Positions 45,989 through 57,991 of a stretch of DNA of 64,000 nt are shown here, one piece after another; positions within the stretch are counted from its first letter, which is position 1, and each line of letters opens with the position of its first letter. The notes below the pieces were generated by a model. That model had not been told where the DNA came from, made no database searches, and saw only the letters and a list, made by a program, of their open reading frames with translations. The position numbers and the translations under genes were made by a program. Origin of the DNA: Marasmius tenuissimus (lineage: Eukaryota; Basidiomycota; Agaricomycetes; Agaricales; Marasmiaceae); the NCBI GenBank assembly GCA_029532415.1, contig JAQOTA010000047.1, positions 2,480,001-2,544,000 of the forward strand, read 5' to 3'.

Positions 45989-47838
45989 TCAGTTGCTTGG
46001 GCGGTGGTACTCCTCGATCCCAGCTTCGAACTCCTCCTCAATCCCATCGAAGTCGATTTGTTGCACTGGTACATTGTCTGGGTGAGTAAAAACCTCGACA
46101 AGGTGGGGGAAATCGACCAGCAGCTTGTCTATCAAGCCACAGCCGCCCAGCAGAATAATCCGTTTGAACGAGGAGAATGCCTTGAAGCTCTTGTATTCAG
46201 CAGGCGGGAACTTGGCCTTCACCCGACCATAGATATGCTCCACCATCACCATGCGCTGTGCCAAGCGAGGTCTCCCTGCATCACGACGGTTGTACGCTTT
46301 GGAAGTACGAATGAACCGATCAACGCCAATCTTCTCGAGCAGCTCGGGTAGCGCATCTTGCCATTCTGTCTCGAAAAGTGAGGACGCAAAGATACATCGG
46401 AGATCAAGGTACGTACCTTCGTCGGTCAATGGCTGGATCTGAGAAATGAGCTTGTGTTTCGCGATCACTGCGAAGTCCTTCCATGTGTAACCCATCTGTG
46501 ATAGGCGTGTTCTGGCTCTATAGACTTGTCAGTGAGCTTCGACTTGGTTATGGGGTAGATAGACTGACGCCCGTCGGCAGGCCTCGATTTGGGACCTCTT
46601 CGCTGCAGATCTAGCTTGCCTGGCAGCACGAGTTTCTCCACGCTTCGCAGTCCACCACTTGAGCTGCCAAACCTTGCATTGCTGGATTTTCTATGCAACG
46701 CCGCAGTGATTGATTAATAAACGTAATACCTCGTTCGCTTGACAGATTCTCGCAACTCACAGATGATAAATCCCCAATCTCGAGTTTACGTTGGGTCAAG
46801 AAGGCCAATAATTCGGGGTGTTTTTCTAGCGCTACCTGATCGAGCCCGTCGAGGGCTATCCGATCAAACTCGTCGAGTATCATATGAAACTCGTCTGCGC
46901 GACAATACATATGCTCTATCGGTTGCAACTTCAGTGAGTGTTCCAGACAGCATCGCGACGAGATACGTACCGTTGCAGATCATCAACCCGGCCCAGGTTC
47001 GAGTGGCGACGTTCGGGTCAAGCTCAGGGTACGCTTCCTTGCTGTATTCTAATAGGTCGATAAATCTATTGACAGAAGGCGTTCAGACTCGAATGAATCC
47101 GCAACCAGAACCGTTAAAGGGCACTCACTGCTCTGGGTCGCGCAGGCATTCTTTACAGATTCTCTTTCGGAGATGAAAATCGACTTTATAAACGTTCCTG
47201 CCGTTGCACACCTGATAAAAGGACGTGTAAGATGCACTTCGGGTCATTAAGCGACGAGATGGTCAAGGGTGTGTAACTTACCTGGCACCTCGATCCCCCA
47301 AACAGCAGCTTCATCCATCCCGGTTCTGAGAACCCCGGTAAAGGCGCGGGTATCCCACATTCGATCCGTTTGTCTTTCCAGAGAGTTACGTTGGATAAGA
47401 GTGCGATACGAAAAGTTCGGTTGACGCGTGTAAGAGTGATGAGGGTTTCTGGTTCACATTGTCCGAAGATCTATACGGATTGATTATCGTGAGCTATTCG
47501 TGATCGAGTGATTACGAGAATAAATGGTCTTCGATTCACCTCGTGGATGACGTCCAGCGGAAAGTCGAGGAAACGACTCATGAGACCCCTCGGATTCTTC
47601 GCAGCATTCTTGGCCCCTATAAGTAGAAGCGAGAAGTAAGAAAACAATTCATAAGGATCTCAATGTTGCACTCACTTGGGCCCCGGATTTCATTCTCTCT
47701 TTCATCTGATCGTACATTGTCGTCCAGTTCATCATGGCTATCTGAAATGAAATCATTGGGTGTTTGGTGTTGCCATTGTAACTGAGGCACCCGTCGAGTG
47801 AGGTTGGAGGTATCGGCTAAAGGAGAGCGTGGCTGCAT
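45989..47838 (-). CDS. F-box protein with zinc-binding CxxC pairs
   Basis: A multi-exon gene from ATG 47838 (MQPRSPLADTSNLTRR) to the TGA at 45989. After a disordered start, FLDFPLDVIHEIFGQCEPET followed by LITLTRVNRTFRIALLSNVTLW is the F-box. Then come GFSEPGWMKLLFGGSRCQ-VCN...RICKECLRD, with two CxxC pairs that could hold zinc. The C-terminal part has HMYCRADEFHMILDEFDRIA, KWWTAKRGETRAARQA, MGYTWKDFAV, PLTDEEWQDALPELLEK and an acidic end. This whole order is typical of an expanded agaricomycete F-box family that would act as Skp1 adaptors. The intron inside PLTDE|EWQD (51 nt) keeps the frame, so reading through it also gives an open frame. Substrate unknown. Confidence 0.82.
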
Positions 47839-48331
47839 CTGAAAAACCAGTCAGCCTCTGCTTCAAGATTGTAGGAGAAAGAGCTTCAGTACCGATTCTT
47901 GCGATGAGATTAGGTATGAAATAGTAGAGCTTGACGAACCAAGATGGCAGTCGAGACGGCTGTCCTTTTAAACCGATGAAAGACAATGTCGAAAACAGAG
48001 ACCATTACTGAAAAGGATGAACAATAGGTAGCCATGGCTGGTAGGGTGCTGAATAAACGAACCTGAAGAGTAAAAGCCTGGATGGGGATAATTGCATGAC
48101 ATCCTTGTTGCGGCACAATGAAAACCATCTACTCTTTTTGTCGCATGTTTGATGGTTGGATCATCGAGTTTACCAGAAGGGGCATACTCAAAGGCCCGAG
48201 CAATGAGAATGCAATGCTTCGACCAGCGTCGTGGTGGTGGTCAGGGTGAGAAATTGCGAGAGACCGGCACCGATAGAAATCGCTCCCAGTCAAAAGCAGT
48301 ACAAGTAAGCCCGCCGAGACCATTCAATGAA
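47839..48331. other. intergenic region before tRNA-Arg
   Basis: Upstream region of the F-box gene. A 64-77 residue minus-strand frame set shows no support. No gene seen. Confidence 0.5.
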
Positions 48332-48421
48332 GCCCGCGTTGTCTAATGGCTATGACGTCAGACTTCTACATTTCGGACTGAGTGTATCTGGAGGTTGCGG
48401 GTTCGAGTCCCGCCGTGGGTT
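48332..48421 (+). tRNA. tRNA-Arg (TCT) with 17-nt intron
   Basis: The acceptor GCCCGCG pairs with CGTGGGT (with G-T pairs), with discriminator T. The D-arm is GTCTAATGGCTATGAC. The anticodon stem TCAGA/TCTGG encloses CT-TCT-A, an intron of about 17 nt, and A. The T-arm is GCGGG-TTCGAGT-CCCGC. A T5 terminator lies near 48448. Confidence 0.9.
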
Positions 48422-48567
48422 GTTGAATGCTACTGGGCAATAGCTATTTTTGAAACACTTTTTTTGACCCTCTTTACTTTCACGGAATCACGAAGCACCC
48501 GATCCAGAATGCTATACATGCTTTACTATCCGATGTCACTCAAAGCATGAGCTTGATACAACTAGAT

Positions 48568-49555
48568 CTATTCAACCCAGCTTCGCTGTCTCGTCTGACC
48601 TTCGACCTCGGGATCAGCCCACCCAAAATTGGCCCTCCGTAGCTTAAATGACTCTGGAGTCGTCCCAAAACCAAAAGGATCCGAATCCTCCGAATCTATT
48701 GCTCGAGTCCGAGAGAACGGCATAGGAAACCCTATTCCCTCGTCATCTCCCGGGCGACTGCTCTCCAAAAAGTCCATACCAGCTATAAGCTCCATATCAA
48801 TATCCCTGACCTCTTGTCTCCCGTCCATGACAGCCCGGAACAGAGAGGAATTGGCACTGTCGTCAAGCTCGGGCTCCATTGGCCAGTCGCCAGGGACTCG
48901 TACGGTTGGAGTTTTCAGATCATCTTCGTCGATGCTAAGAAGGTTCAAAAAGTCGTCCTCCGAGTCATCCCTCTTAGGGACCGTACCAATTTGATTCGTG
49001 ATGTTCGCATACAAAGAGGTGGTCGAGTTCGTTCTTTGTCGGACACGATTAGTTGCCTTTGGGCTATTCTCTGAGGCCGCGTTCTCTTTCGAGCAAGGCG
49101 GCAACCCATTACTGGGGGAAGAAATTATTCCAAGTTGTGGTTCCGAGTGAGATCGAGCCAGAGTCGGGAACCTGACCTTGGGAGGTGGTGTCTTGTGTAA
49201 TTTCCTACTTTGAGTAGCCAGCTGCTCCGGGGTCCAATGCAGCCCGTCCAGTGGATACACCTCGCATTTAACACTCTTGAGCGTGTTGAAAAGGACCCTA
49301 TCGAGCTCCTGTCACGTTTGAGGGTCAATATACGAGGTCAGTAAATGAATGTGAGTAGTGGCATTCGCGAATACTCACCTTCGGAAGCGGGATAGGCTTC
49401 GCATCCTCACTCTCCTGATCTCTTCGTCGCCTCTCAAGAAACTCTTTGTACTGTGCTTGCGACATGTTCGCCTTTGAGTGTACCGAAGATGTCGAAGGAG
49501 TCCTAGCCAACCTGTTCAGCTTCATCTTCATTGTGCTAGTGTTCGTTCGAGCCAT
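48568..49555 (-). CDS. hypothetical disordered protein
   Basis: Exons complement 49555-49379 and 49308-48568 give 305 residues. It begins MARTNTSTMKMKLNRLARTP, basic and Ser/Thr-rich, with SQAQYKEFLERRRRDQE. It continues ELDRVLFNTLKSVKCEVYPL and DGLHWTPEQLATQSRKLHKT. The rest is polar and acidic, for example SEDDFLNLLSIDEDDLKTP. No known domain was recognised. The two-exon structure, the clean junction (PLPK|ELDR) and the long second exon support a real gene. Low complexity and many S/T-P sites suggest a regulatory or nuclear protein, but that is only a guess. Confidence 0.75.
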
Positions 49556-49975
49556 GTTCGTGAAGTGGGATTGGAAGTGAGCCACGGAACTTGTAGAGTA
49601 AAGACAGAAAGGATCGAGAGGAGAGAAAGGACAACAGGCCCGGAGTGGTATATAAAGACCATGGCCAAAGCGCTGCGAAAGGGACAACCACGGTCATGCA
49701 AAAATCACGCCCATTGGAGAAAGAGGGCCAATAAGAGCGATAAGCCACTCGTCGTAAGCACAATGGCACCACAACCGAGCCATCGTGGCGGTCGATCAAA
49801 GGAAGGACAAAGGATCACGGGCGTGGTGCACGCTCATTGTAGTCACTCGTCTCCATTCGTACTCCCTGACTCACTTCACACTCGGTGCAAGTAGCCTCGT
49901 GCAACGGCTTATTCGAATACATGCTTCCTTCATATGATACACAGTGATTTTCTTTCTCTTTCAACCGACTCGCAC
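49556..49975. other. intergenic region
   Basis: Promoter of the disordered protein gene on one side and 3' flank of the aminopeptidase gene on the other. Nothing else seen. Confidence 0.5.
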
Positions 49976-51398
49976 TCAAGCCGTCAACTCGTACGCTGCA
50001 CCGACTGCGAGCTTCACGAACTCGAGGGCATGGTTCCAAGAGAACCCGTTAACGGAAGTAGTATCGCCCGTGGTGTGAATGGTGGGGTTGTAGTTCCCAT
50101 CCGCAGCTTCGAAGGGGAAAGCGGTAGGGTATCCCGCCTTGTACCAGCTGGCGTGGTCGGAGCAACCGTATCCGCACTGTGATCCATAATGGTCAGCACT
50201 GGAAAGCACACCAACGTCAACTAAAAGAGGTTCTCACAGTTCTAGTAAGCTCAGCGGGAAGCGTAGAGTACGCCTTGGCAACCTTAACAAGCCAAGCGTT
50301 CAATCCGCCGTCGGAGTTGTCGTTGTTGAGCGAGATGACCTCTTTGGTGCCGGGCTTGAAGCTGAGATCGAGGCGTGCGTTAGTTTTCGGAACGGGTAAG
50401 GAGAGCAAGAGCAGTGTTACGCACTAGGCAACCATGTCGAACTGGATCATAGCCTTGACTTGAGCACCAGCGTTCTTGTAGCTCGTGGCAACAGCCTGCG
50501 ATCCCAACAGACCACCTTCCTCACCAGCGTACCAGTGGAACTCGAGGGGAGTAGAAGGCTTGAAGCCAGATGCAACGAGGGCTCGGAACGTCTCAATCAG
50601 GCTGACAGTTCCAGATCCATCATCGTCAGCGCCGGGAGCCCGGCCAGTTCGGTTAGCCTGGTTGGTCGAGTCAAGGTGTGCACCGAAAATCGTGATTGGG
50701 GAAGAGGCAGAGGTGCCTGCAATCTTGGCAATAACACTGGGTTGTTGGAAAGTGTGTGAGAATTGGCTGACGGTGATATCAGAGCGGCTTCCGGCGAGCT
50801 GAAAAAAAGTTGGTTAACCATTGAGGCGATGAACTAGAACCTCGAAGCCAACATTAACCATACCGATTTAACTCTGTCGGCGATCCACTTGCTAGCCTCA
50901 GCACCGGTAGCCTGATCGTAGCGTCGGTTGTTGTAAGCCGTCAAGGTGTTGAGGTTAGTCTGCATGTTGGAGATCGAGAGGGTATTGATGATGGCCTTGA
51001 CTTGCGTCTGGCGGGAAGGATCGGGGTCTACAGATTTTCAGTATACAATGCGGGATCTCGTCATTAGGGAACGAGCCTACATGTAGCGAAAGAACTTTCC
51101 ACAGCCTTCGCGGCTGGTAGGTTTTGCCATGCTTCATAGGTTTCTGTGACGTCGAACTATCGAGCGAGTGAGATCTCGGAAGGGTAAGAGTATCTGGAGA
51201 ACGTACGAATCCCTTGTCCTCGATGATCAAGGCATCCTTCTCCGCTTCCGTAACCCAGACTGGTTCGGCGCCAGCCTCAAGCTCGAGAAGGCGGAGGCCT
51301 TTGGCGGAGTTGGCGACAATTTCATCATGAGATATCGGCGCAGTCTGCACGAGGGGTAGCGCGACAGCGAGCAAGGCAAGGAAAGATTGAAGTCTCAT
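49976..51398 (-). CDS. secreted M28-family leucine aminopeptidase
   Basis: A multi-exon gene from ATG 51398 to the TGA at 49976. The signal peptide is MRLQSFLALLAVALPLVQTA, and a propeptide follows (GLRLLELEAGAEPVWVTEAE). The catalytic domain has the zinc ligands in order: ITIFGAHLDS (His, then APGADDDGSGT with bridging Asp), HWYAGEEGGLLGS (the catalytic Glu pair), AMIQFDMVA (Asp), and the last His in NPTIHTTGDTT. CGYGCSDHASWYKAGYP is the substrate-pocket disulfide region. This is the Aeromonas-type (M28E) leucyl aminopeptidase that trims N-terminal residues from extracellular peptides. All metal-binding residues are present. Confidence 0.92.
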
Positions 51399-53175
51399 GA
51401 TGACAGAGTCTGAGAGGGAGGGCAAGAGTGACTAATGGCCAGAGAACGCCAGAGTATATCGAGTTTGCTCGCTTCTTTATAACATGACGGAGTATCCGTG
51501 GCGATGCGTAACCTCTCGACATGACCTTGTGAATCTTATCTGCTGTGTGGAAGAAGTTGTGATCCATGCTGACAATTGAACTGAGCCCAAGCCAAGCCAA
51601 GGTCCGGATGATTCCATGTGGTTCGAGGTATGTTAATGATAATCCCAATAGTAAAATCTAACTTCTTCGAAGTCTCCATGTATGCAGAATAGTGAAGCCG
51701 CGATGCCTGCTGCGCATGTTTCAAGGTAAAAAAATCATGAATGCAGGACTGAAGCTTACCGTAGAGTTAGATACTGATTCCACAGCCTGGCCATCTCTCG
51801 CCTCACGCTCGGAGCCGTCTCTCCAGTGCCGATGAATCCGCCGTTTCGGAACCTCCTCTTGTGATATTATGGCTTCCGAAAACATCCACCACGTGAAGGA
51901 AAGCCATATCGTCCAGGGCTAAACAGGTATTGCGCGAACAAACGCCACTAGGTACAGGGAGATTGCAGCATGGTCAAGAATGCCCTTGAGAGTGATTATA
52001 TCGAAGTTTTTGCGGCATTTGATGATGTTCTGAGCTTTCGGTGATCCGCCACGATAACAGTCAGCATTGTAGCCAGCTGCCCGGAGTCCGTGATGTTCAT
52101 TCAAGCTGTTGTCGAGGAGTTTCGGATTGCCTGGCGGAAATGGTGGTGGTCAATTGCCAAGCGGCATTTGCCTGGTGTAGTCACCACCCTGAGCCAAACA
52201 ACAAACAAAGCCTGTATCTCCACCTCCACCATCGAACGGGATGCTCAGCTTCATAGTCCAATTTCAACCTTCAAATCGCGATTCATTGCTCTTGATTTGT
52301 CGCAGCTCATGTTGAAACCCGCCATAAGGATCCTTTCAAACACTCCTATCCTGCACTGGGTTATAGCGGCCCATCGGCTCCAGAGGATCAAGGAGCGTAC
52401 TCAGATTCCCCGGGGCTACTTCAACCTCAAAGCCTGATATTCAACTCTAATTGAGTGTGTTTACAGGCATCCTCGTTTCTTTTAGTATACTCACAGTCAG
52501 AATGCACGAAGAACAAGCATGAAACTCTCCCGTCAGAAGGATCTCTACCTGCTGTATGCTATTGGAACCGACATATCTTGCGTATGGCCTACAGGCACAC
52601 ATACTTCGAGTATTCTATTGTGACGACGACTCATGAGCAGGTGGTTGCTCTACAATGCACCTCGGTCTCTCCGGTCGCCGGTACCCTTCCCGCGGTTCGC
52701 CATTTTTTGGCGGGTGCCGCCTAATTTCATCACATATCGCCCTTTGAGCGGAAGGCGACGTCGAGAATCAAGATACCAGCGACCAAGGTCCTTTTCGACT
52801 CTCCACAGGAAATCGGTGAAGAGGCTTTACTCGTTGCCATGGAGTCCAGAGGTACGAAAACGGCGATATGTTCAAGCATAGGGCCTCTGAAAGGTCATGT
52901 CGTCCGTCCCCAGCTTTCAATGGCCTCAGTAAAGCGTCCGTCTCCCTTCAATGCAACTAGCTCAATATCCACGGCAACCGCTGGGACACATTGATGATCA
53001 TTGAAATACGCCTGGGATTTTCTCAGGTCGACCGACCCAGGAAAAAAAGACCGATCTAGCGCCATGACTACGCTTTACGACACGGTCCTCACGAGGGTGC
53101 TCGCTAGTGCACTCAAGACAAAGGTGGTTTGAATCGGTCTCTTTCTTTCTTTCTTCCCTCCTTCATCCAGCTGAG
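51399..53175. other. intergenic region
   Basis: Several short plus-strand frames near 52040-52880 have no domain, no start context and no splice partners. No gene seen. Confidence 0.45.
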
Positions 53176-54438
53176 ATGAGGATCTCTTCGTTCTCCTTCC
53201 TTCTCGCAATAGTCGGCTTCACGCTCATCGCAGCCGCTCTAGATGTTGATGCTGATCTCGAGCAATCATTCCAAAATCAATGTCAATGCTCGAGCTCGGA
53301 GGGACGAGCCGACGCGACCCAGGCGCGGCATCTGAACAGACGTGATGCCTTTGAGAGCGAACCAAGATTCTGCAAACGGCGCTCCCTGGGTCTTATGAGG
53401 AGAGCTGATGGAGACGACGATGACGGTAATGGTGGGATTGATGTAGAAGTGAATGTGAGTATGATATGTCGCGTTTTCTGGGGCGGAACGAGCTTGAACG
53501 AGCGCTCAACAGCTCCCGTCAGTCGGACTCAGCCTCGGAAACATTACAACAAAGTTGGGGAACATCAACTTGACGTGCGTAGCCTACAATGCTCGATCCA
53601 CTTCCCCGACACAGCGCGCCTGACTGACCAACAGAGTCACCAACGTCACGATAGCTCTCGGAAATGTCGAGTCAGTCGCTCGAACCTGTAGATTTCCATC
53701 ACTGTGCCTAACAAATCATTTACCAGAGTCGAAAACGTATCAATTGGGAACATAACCGTCATTGTCTCCGTTCCGTTACCCGGCGCAAGTCCTGTCCAGG
53801 CGTTCAGTGCCTTGGTACGTTTCTCCCTGCCTCGATGACACCCAGTATAATGTCTGATTGCTCTCAGTCCTCCTCAACCTCCATAAGCTCGTCCACAGCA
53901 ACTGGAACATCAACTGTTGTTACCTCTACCAGCGCTACCCAAACCGCAGCCACTTCTTCGGGCTTCTTCCGACAGCGTCTTGCGCGTCAAGACTCGGGCG
54001 ACGACGGTACCACCTCAACTGAAGCGTCACCTCCCACAACAATCTCTCTCCCCACAGCTACCGCGACAGTTGGCGGCAATCCCATCAATCTCAATACAGG
54101 AAGTGTAAATACGGAGATTGGAAATATATCAATCCTTGTCGGTCATGTTAATGTCAGCGTTGGAGATAGTACGTTTTCTCGTTTATTTTTTTTTTATTTC
54201 AGTCAATCGCCGAGGAACTCATCGGCCGAATCATGATAGTTAAAATCAAGAACATCACGTTGGGCAACATATTCGTCCTGGTTCAGATTGGTCAACCCGA
54301 TGTACGCCGCCGCTTCTATCTTATGTGTTTTGTTTTCAGGTTACTGATGTTCATCGGTCGCTTCTTTTCAACTCCCGATAGCTCAATGGGGCGTTAGGGA
54401 ATCTTACGAACACCTTGAACGGGATAGGTGATCGCTGA
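53176..54438 (+). CDS. secreted glycoprotein with short N-glycosylation-site repeats
   Basis: Exon 1 is 53176-53454, and exon 2 starts at 53513. The following small exons end at the TGA at 54436-54438. Signal peptide MRISSFSFLLAIVGFTLIAA. Basic sites (LNRRD, CKRRS, LMRRAD) suggest a processed propeptide. Then short beta-like repeats follow: SLGNITTKLGNINLTVTNVT, IALGNVEVENVSIGNITVIV. A Ser/Thr-rich linker (SSSTSISSSTATGTSTVV) follows. A second repeat block comes next: VNTEIGNISILVGHVNVSVG, IKIKNITLGNIFVLVQ and LGNLTNTLNGIGDR. The G-N-I/V-x-V period of about 7-10 residues resembles a beta-solenoid. There are at least eight NxS/T sites. Family not recognised. Exon borders after exon 2 are by eye. 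Confidence 0.65.
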
Positions 54439-55220
54439 TATGGGTCAAATCCAGGTAGAGCGAAAGGGAACATGCGAATGGCTGGGGCTGATAAACGTAT
54501 TTGCTCCAGGTTCTGCGGCCGTGTTGCTACAACTGAACAGCGTCATCGTCAGGCACTGCCAGAGCCTTTTATAGTTCGGTGCTAGATTTTTACAGTACAT
54601 ACTTCATTTCGCTTAGCGACCCGACAGCTTCACCTACAGCTTTCCCTCCCTCGCAAATACTTCATTCGTTGTTCTGCTTTCTCTTTCCGGATAATCGGAT
54701 ATTAATTTCTACCTTACAGCTGAGCACAGCCTTGCCACAGCGCTCATCCCGTCAAATATACCCTGTTTACCCATTTCGGAGTGGATATACTGGCACTAAA
54801 TCAGTGTATGCATCTAACCCTGGGTGCTCATCTTGACTCTCCGTTCGCAAGCGGGATTTCGCCTCAGGGACCATCTCGAAAGTCAGTAAGATGCGAATGT
54901 TCTGAGTCGCCAACTCATTTAATCGTGGTTTTGTCCCTTGATGGAACGTCGACGCCCATCCTCGGAACTTTCTCCGGACTCGTATTCCAGGAACCGGCGG
55001 CGAGTCTAAATCTGCTATTCATGTCAAAGGTGTATTTGTTTTCGTTTTCGAAACACGCTACAGTAACAGCCTATTGACTTGGATGTATTTCCAGTCATGG
55101 TGACTTTCCCTTCCGAGTTCCGGTTCGTCCATTGGCATATAAATAAGAGCATGGAATGACCAGGCATTAGCATCCTCAGCTCCCTCCTACAGTCTCACCT
55201 TCACTCTAGTCTCATACACA
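54439..55220. other. intergenic region
   Basis: Upstream of the HsbA gene. Two short plus-strand frames near 54580-55070 show no support. Near 55137 GCATATAAATAAG is a likely TATA box for the gene at 55221. Confidence 0.5.
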
Positions 55221-55944
55221 ATGCCTCGCATTTACTACACAATTGTCCTCACCTTCTTCGTCGCATCTACAGTCGCGTCGCCCTACAAGGTAGCCCGCGA
55301 TGTCTGTGACCTCCAGCAAATCGGAGCGGACGTCCAGAACATCCATGATCTCACTGTGACCCTCGACAACAAAGTACTTGCCCTCCCCGCCTCTGGCGCG
55401 ACAGCCAGTGATGTTCAAGTAAGTTCATAATTTCACCATCAAAAAGCCGTGCTCATCGCGTCTGATCTCCACAGGGAATTCAAACTGGGATTGCAAACAT
55501 CGCCTCTTCTATCGACACTGCGGCAGGTGATATCAATGTAACTATACTGTATGCTATAACGTTCACGTACTCACCATATTCCTCCATGTCCTAGCCTTGC
55601 GGTACTTTCGCAGACGATGTCTTCCAAGGCATCATCAATGAGGTCCAAGGCATTGTTGATATCGAAACGAAGGCTATGAACGACCTTGCGTCCGCAAGAG
55701 CCGCCTTCGATGCGTCTTCAGCGGCTGCCATTAGAGGAAATCTCCAGGACCTCCGCTCGTCTTCAGTCAACCTGGAATCGGTGTGGCTATCCAGGGCTCC
55801 GGTACGATCTCACTCGAGTTTTCATACAGGACTCACAACATTCATTCATCTTGAAATTTTCAGGCTGATCATGTCAACGAAGCTAATGATCTCTCCAACG
55901 CTATCAACGCTGTCCTCGACCGTGTCTTGAACGCCTTTGCGTGA
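55221..55944 (+). CDS. hydrophobic surface binding protein A (HsbA) family
   Basis: Exons 55221-55418, 55475-55537, 55595-55801 and 55864-55944, all phase 0, give 182 residues. The signal peptide is MPRIYYTIVLTFFVASTVAS. The mature part is helical: DVCDLQQIGADVQNIHDLTV, GIANIASSIDTAAGDI, CGTFADDVFQGIINEVQGI, LASARAAFDASSAAAIRGN, and EANDLSNAINAVLDRVLNAF. Paired cysteines and the small-residue-rich helices fit HsbA. Such proteins are secreted, coat hydrophobic surfaces and can recruit lytic enzymes to them. It probably also relates to cell-wall galactomannoprotein families. Confidence 0.82.
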
Positions 55945-56752
55945 AGTTGAGACGCGTCCTACGTTCACAACACATCTTTTATGCGATTTTTAGGTCATAT
56001 TTAACTTCCTTCTGAGGTCTTCCGTATCAGACAGTCTATTTACGCGTAATATTGAGCTGCTGTAATCCTATAACAACCCCTTCTCTTACGACCCTGGAGT
56101 CAAGGCAAGTGAGGCTTGAGCGTTCAAAATCTTCATTGGCGCGCGAGGTAAAATCGGACTCGAGATACACTCGCCTTCCACGGCACCGCCATGGCGGCTT
56201 ATAAGCCGACCCTGGACCGAGCCAGCCGTGAGGAACGCCACCATGGTATGATGTGAGATACTGAAACATGTGAGCGATAGCAAGAGGAGCACCAAGAGAT
56301 GGGAAGAACTTGGTGAGATTCGATCAAGCCCAAGTCTTTCTTCAATGATTTAGGTAACCTTCCATCTCACTGGTAATGTTCTATGCTATTTTTCGTCCGG
56401 TCTCTCGTTTTGAGACGCTACGCAAGCCACGCTAGTTTGTCGTGGCAATGAGACTTTTGTTGATAATTGTATTTGATGGCTCCGTAATCTTTGAACGGTC
56501 CACCTGAGGAATCAAAGCCAGTGAGAAATCACGAATTGTTGAAGGCTACAGTGTGGTCCTGGGTTCAGCGGAACGCGAATCACATAAAGTAGGTGCAGAA
56601 TGGAGACTATAGCGTATCTATCATGGCGTCCTCGTGTACGCGAGTAGTCATATCTCTTTCAGTGGCAAAGCGAAGCTACGAGCACTGCTGGATAATTATT
56701 CAAACCAAGCATCGGGCTAGACAAAGACAGCTAGCTGCAAGGTAGTCGTCTA
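55945..56752. other. intergenic region
   Basis: Only unsupported short frames on the minus strand near 56036-56300. No gene seen. Confidence 0.5.
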
Positions 56753-57991
56753 CTATATATTCCCATAAGTAGAAACATATTCCGGTGGCGTCTCGTCCAC
56801 AGCCTCCATCCTCTCCATTCTCTGCATCAACAGTTGGATCTGTGTCTGCATAGCCCGGTAACTCGCCTGGTCGACCGGTCTATTGTCATCCCCGTGATTT
56901 GAAGTCTCGCCACCTCCACGCTCAGTGTCAGGCTGTTGAGAATCAATAGATGGCTGGCCTCTCGTAGGTTCGATCACCCAATGGTCCGACACTTGAACAA
57001 CCTTTTGATTTGTGGTCGGCATGGAAGGGGTTTCTTTTCGTTCATGAGGAGGATCCAATACAGGAGCTGTAGGGGAGAAAGGACGAAGTGCTGCCGCTGC
57101 TTTATCCCAGTCCCGTAGTCGCTGGTCTGCAACGAGAGTCAAGAATTAGCACGTGGATGTGTGAGTATATGTGTATGTTTATTGCTCACTTCTTCGCCTA
57201 CGCAAGAAGAGGAATATGACGACAAGTAGTACGACCACGAGTCCACCGCCTCCGACTGAGCCACCGATGATTTTCGCCGGAGGGTTTTTGGAGCCAGAGG
57301 TATTAAAATCAATGGCTGCCGGGGGAGGCGATGTACTGGAAGGTAAAACTGTTAGCATTGGAGCCCCGACCCGCAGAAGGCAAAGTTCTTTACCTCGACA
57401 TTGGTGGCGGATTTCCTACAGGGGACATAGCCATTATCTGTGCCAACGAAAAAAGGGCTCAATACCTTTTCAGTATTTGTTCCTGAAATCGATATGGTCC
57501 TGCTGTACATCGGCTGTCTTAGCATGACATTCTGATGCTCGTACTGGATGTACGAACGTTACTGACAATGCACCTTATACGGTGAGAGGACTGTTTTGAG
57601 TCAAGTGACAACCCTTCAGATCCACGCGAAAATCAATGTGACAGCACAAAGAACCTACCCAACAGTTGTTACTATGAAATTCAGTGGCCCCTCGCGTTAT
57701 TTTGCGTCAACAGCTGCTTCCCCCATGGGCCCTCCGAGTACGCTGTTTTCAACATAGAACAAGGCTAGTGTTTCCGTTCCACTGTCACTATCGTCGTGGA
57801 ACCAGGTAATTGTTCGTGGCTGAAAGGCAGTGATAGTAGTTGGTAAGTCTTGGCCAAAATGGATGGCTTGTATTCCATGGAAGAGATACAGCAGCAGGAA
57901 GATGCTGAGCGAAAGGAACCGAATATGGGAGAGCAATTGGACATTGCTTCTTCAGGCCTGACTTAAATGCGGTACGAACCAAGGCTTCATC
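56753..57991 (-). pseudogene. single-pass PPxY-tailed membrane protein, copy A, with nonsense codons
   Basis: Collinear with copy B at 60880-62052. The N-terminal exon starts MKPWFVPHLSQA and meets TGA (57954-57952) where copy B has Trp, then continues SHIRFLSLSIFLLLYLFHGI and TITAFQPRTITWFHDDSDSG. A TAA stands at 57699-57697 before the splice site used in copy B. The downstream exons still read well. They encode a membrane helix region near 57180-57290 and a tail RLRDWDKAAAALRPFSPTA...DNRPVDQASYRAMQTQIQLL ending EAVDETPPEYVSTYGNI. If translation starts at MLSHIRFLS the first stop is avoided, but not the second, unless splicing differs. Likely a decaying duplicate. Confidence 0.6.

Noticed and set aside
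52041..52881. Short plus-strand frames upstream of the secreted repeat protein
   Set aside because: Open only over 70-115 codons in shifting frames, with no motifs.
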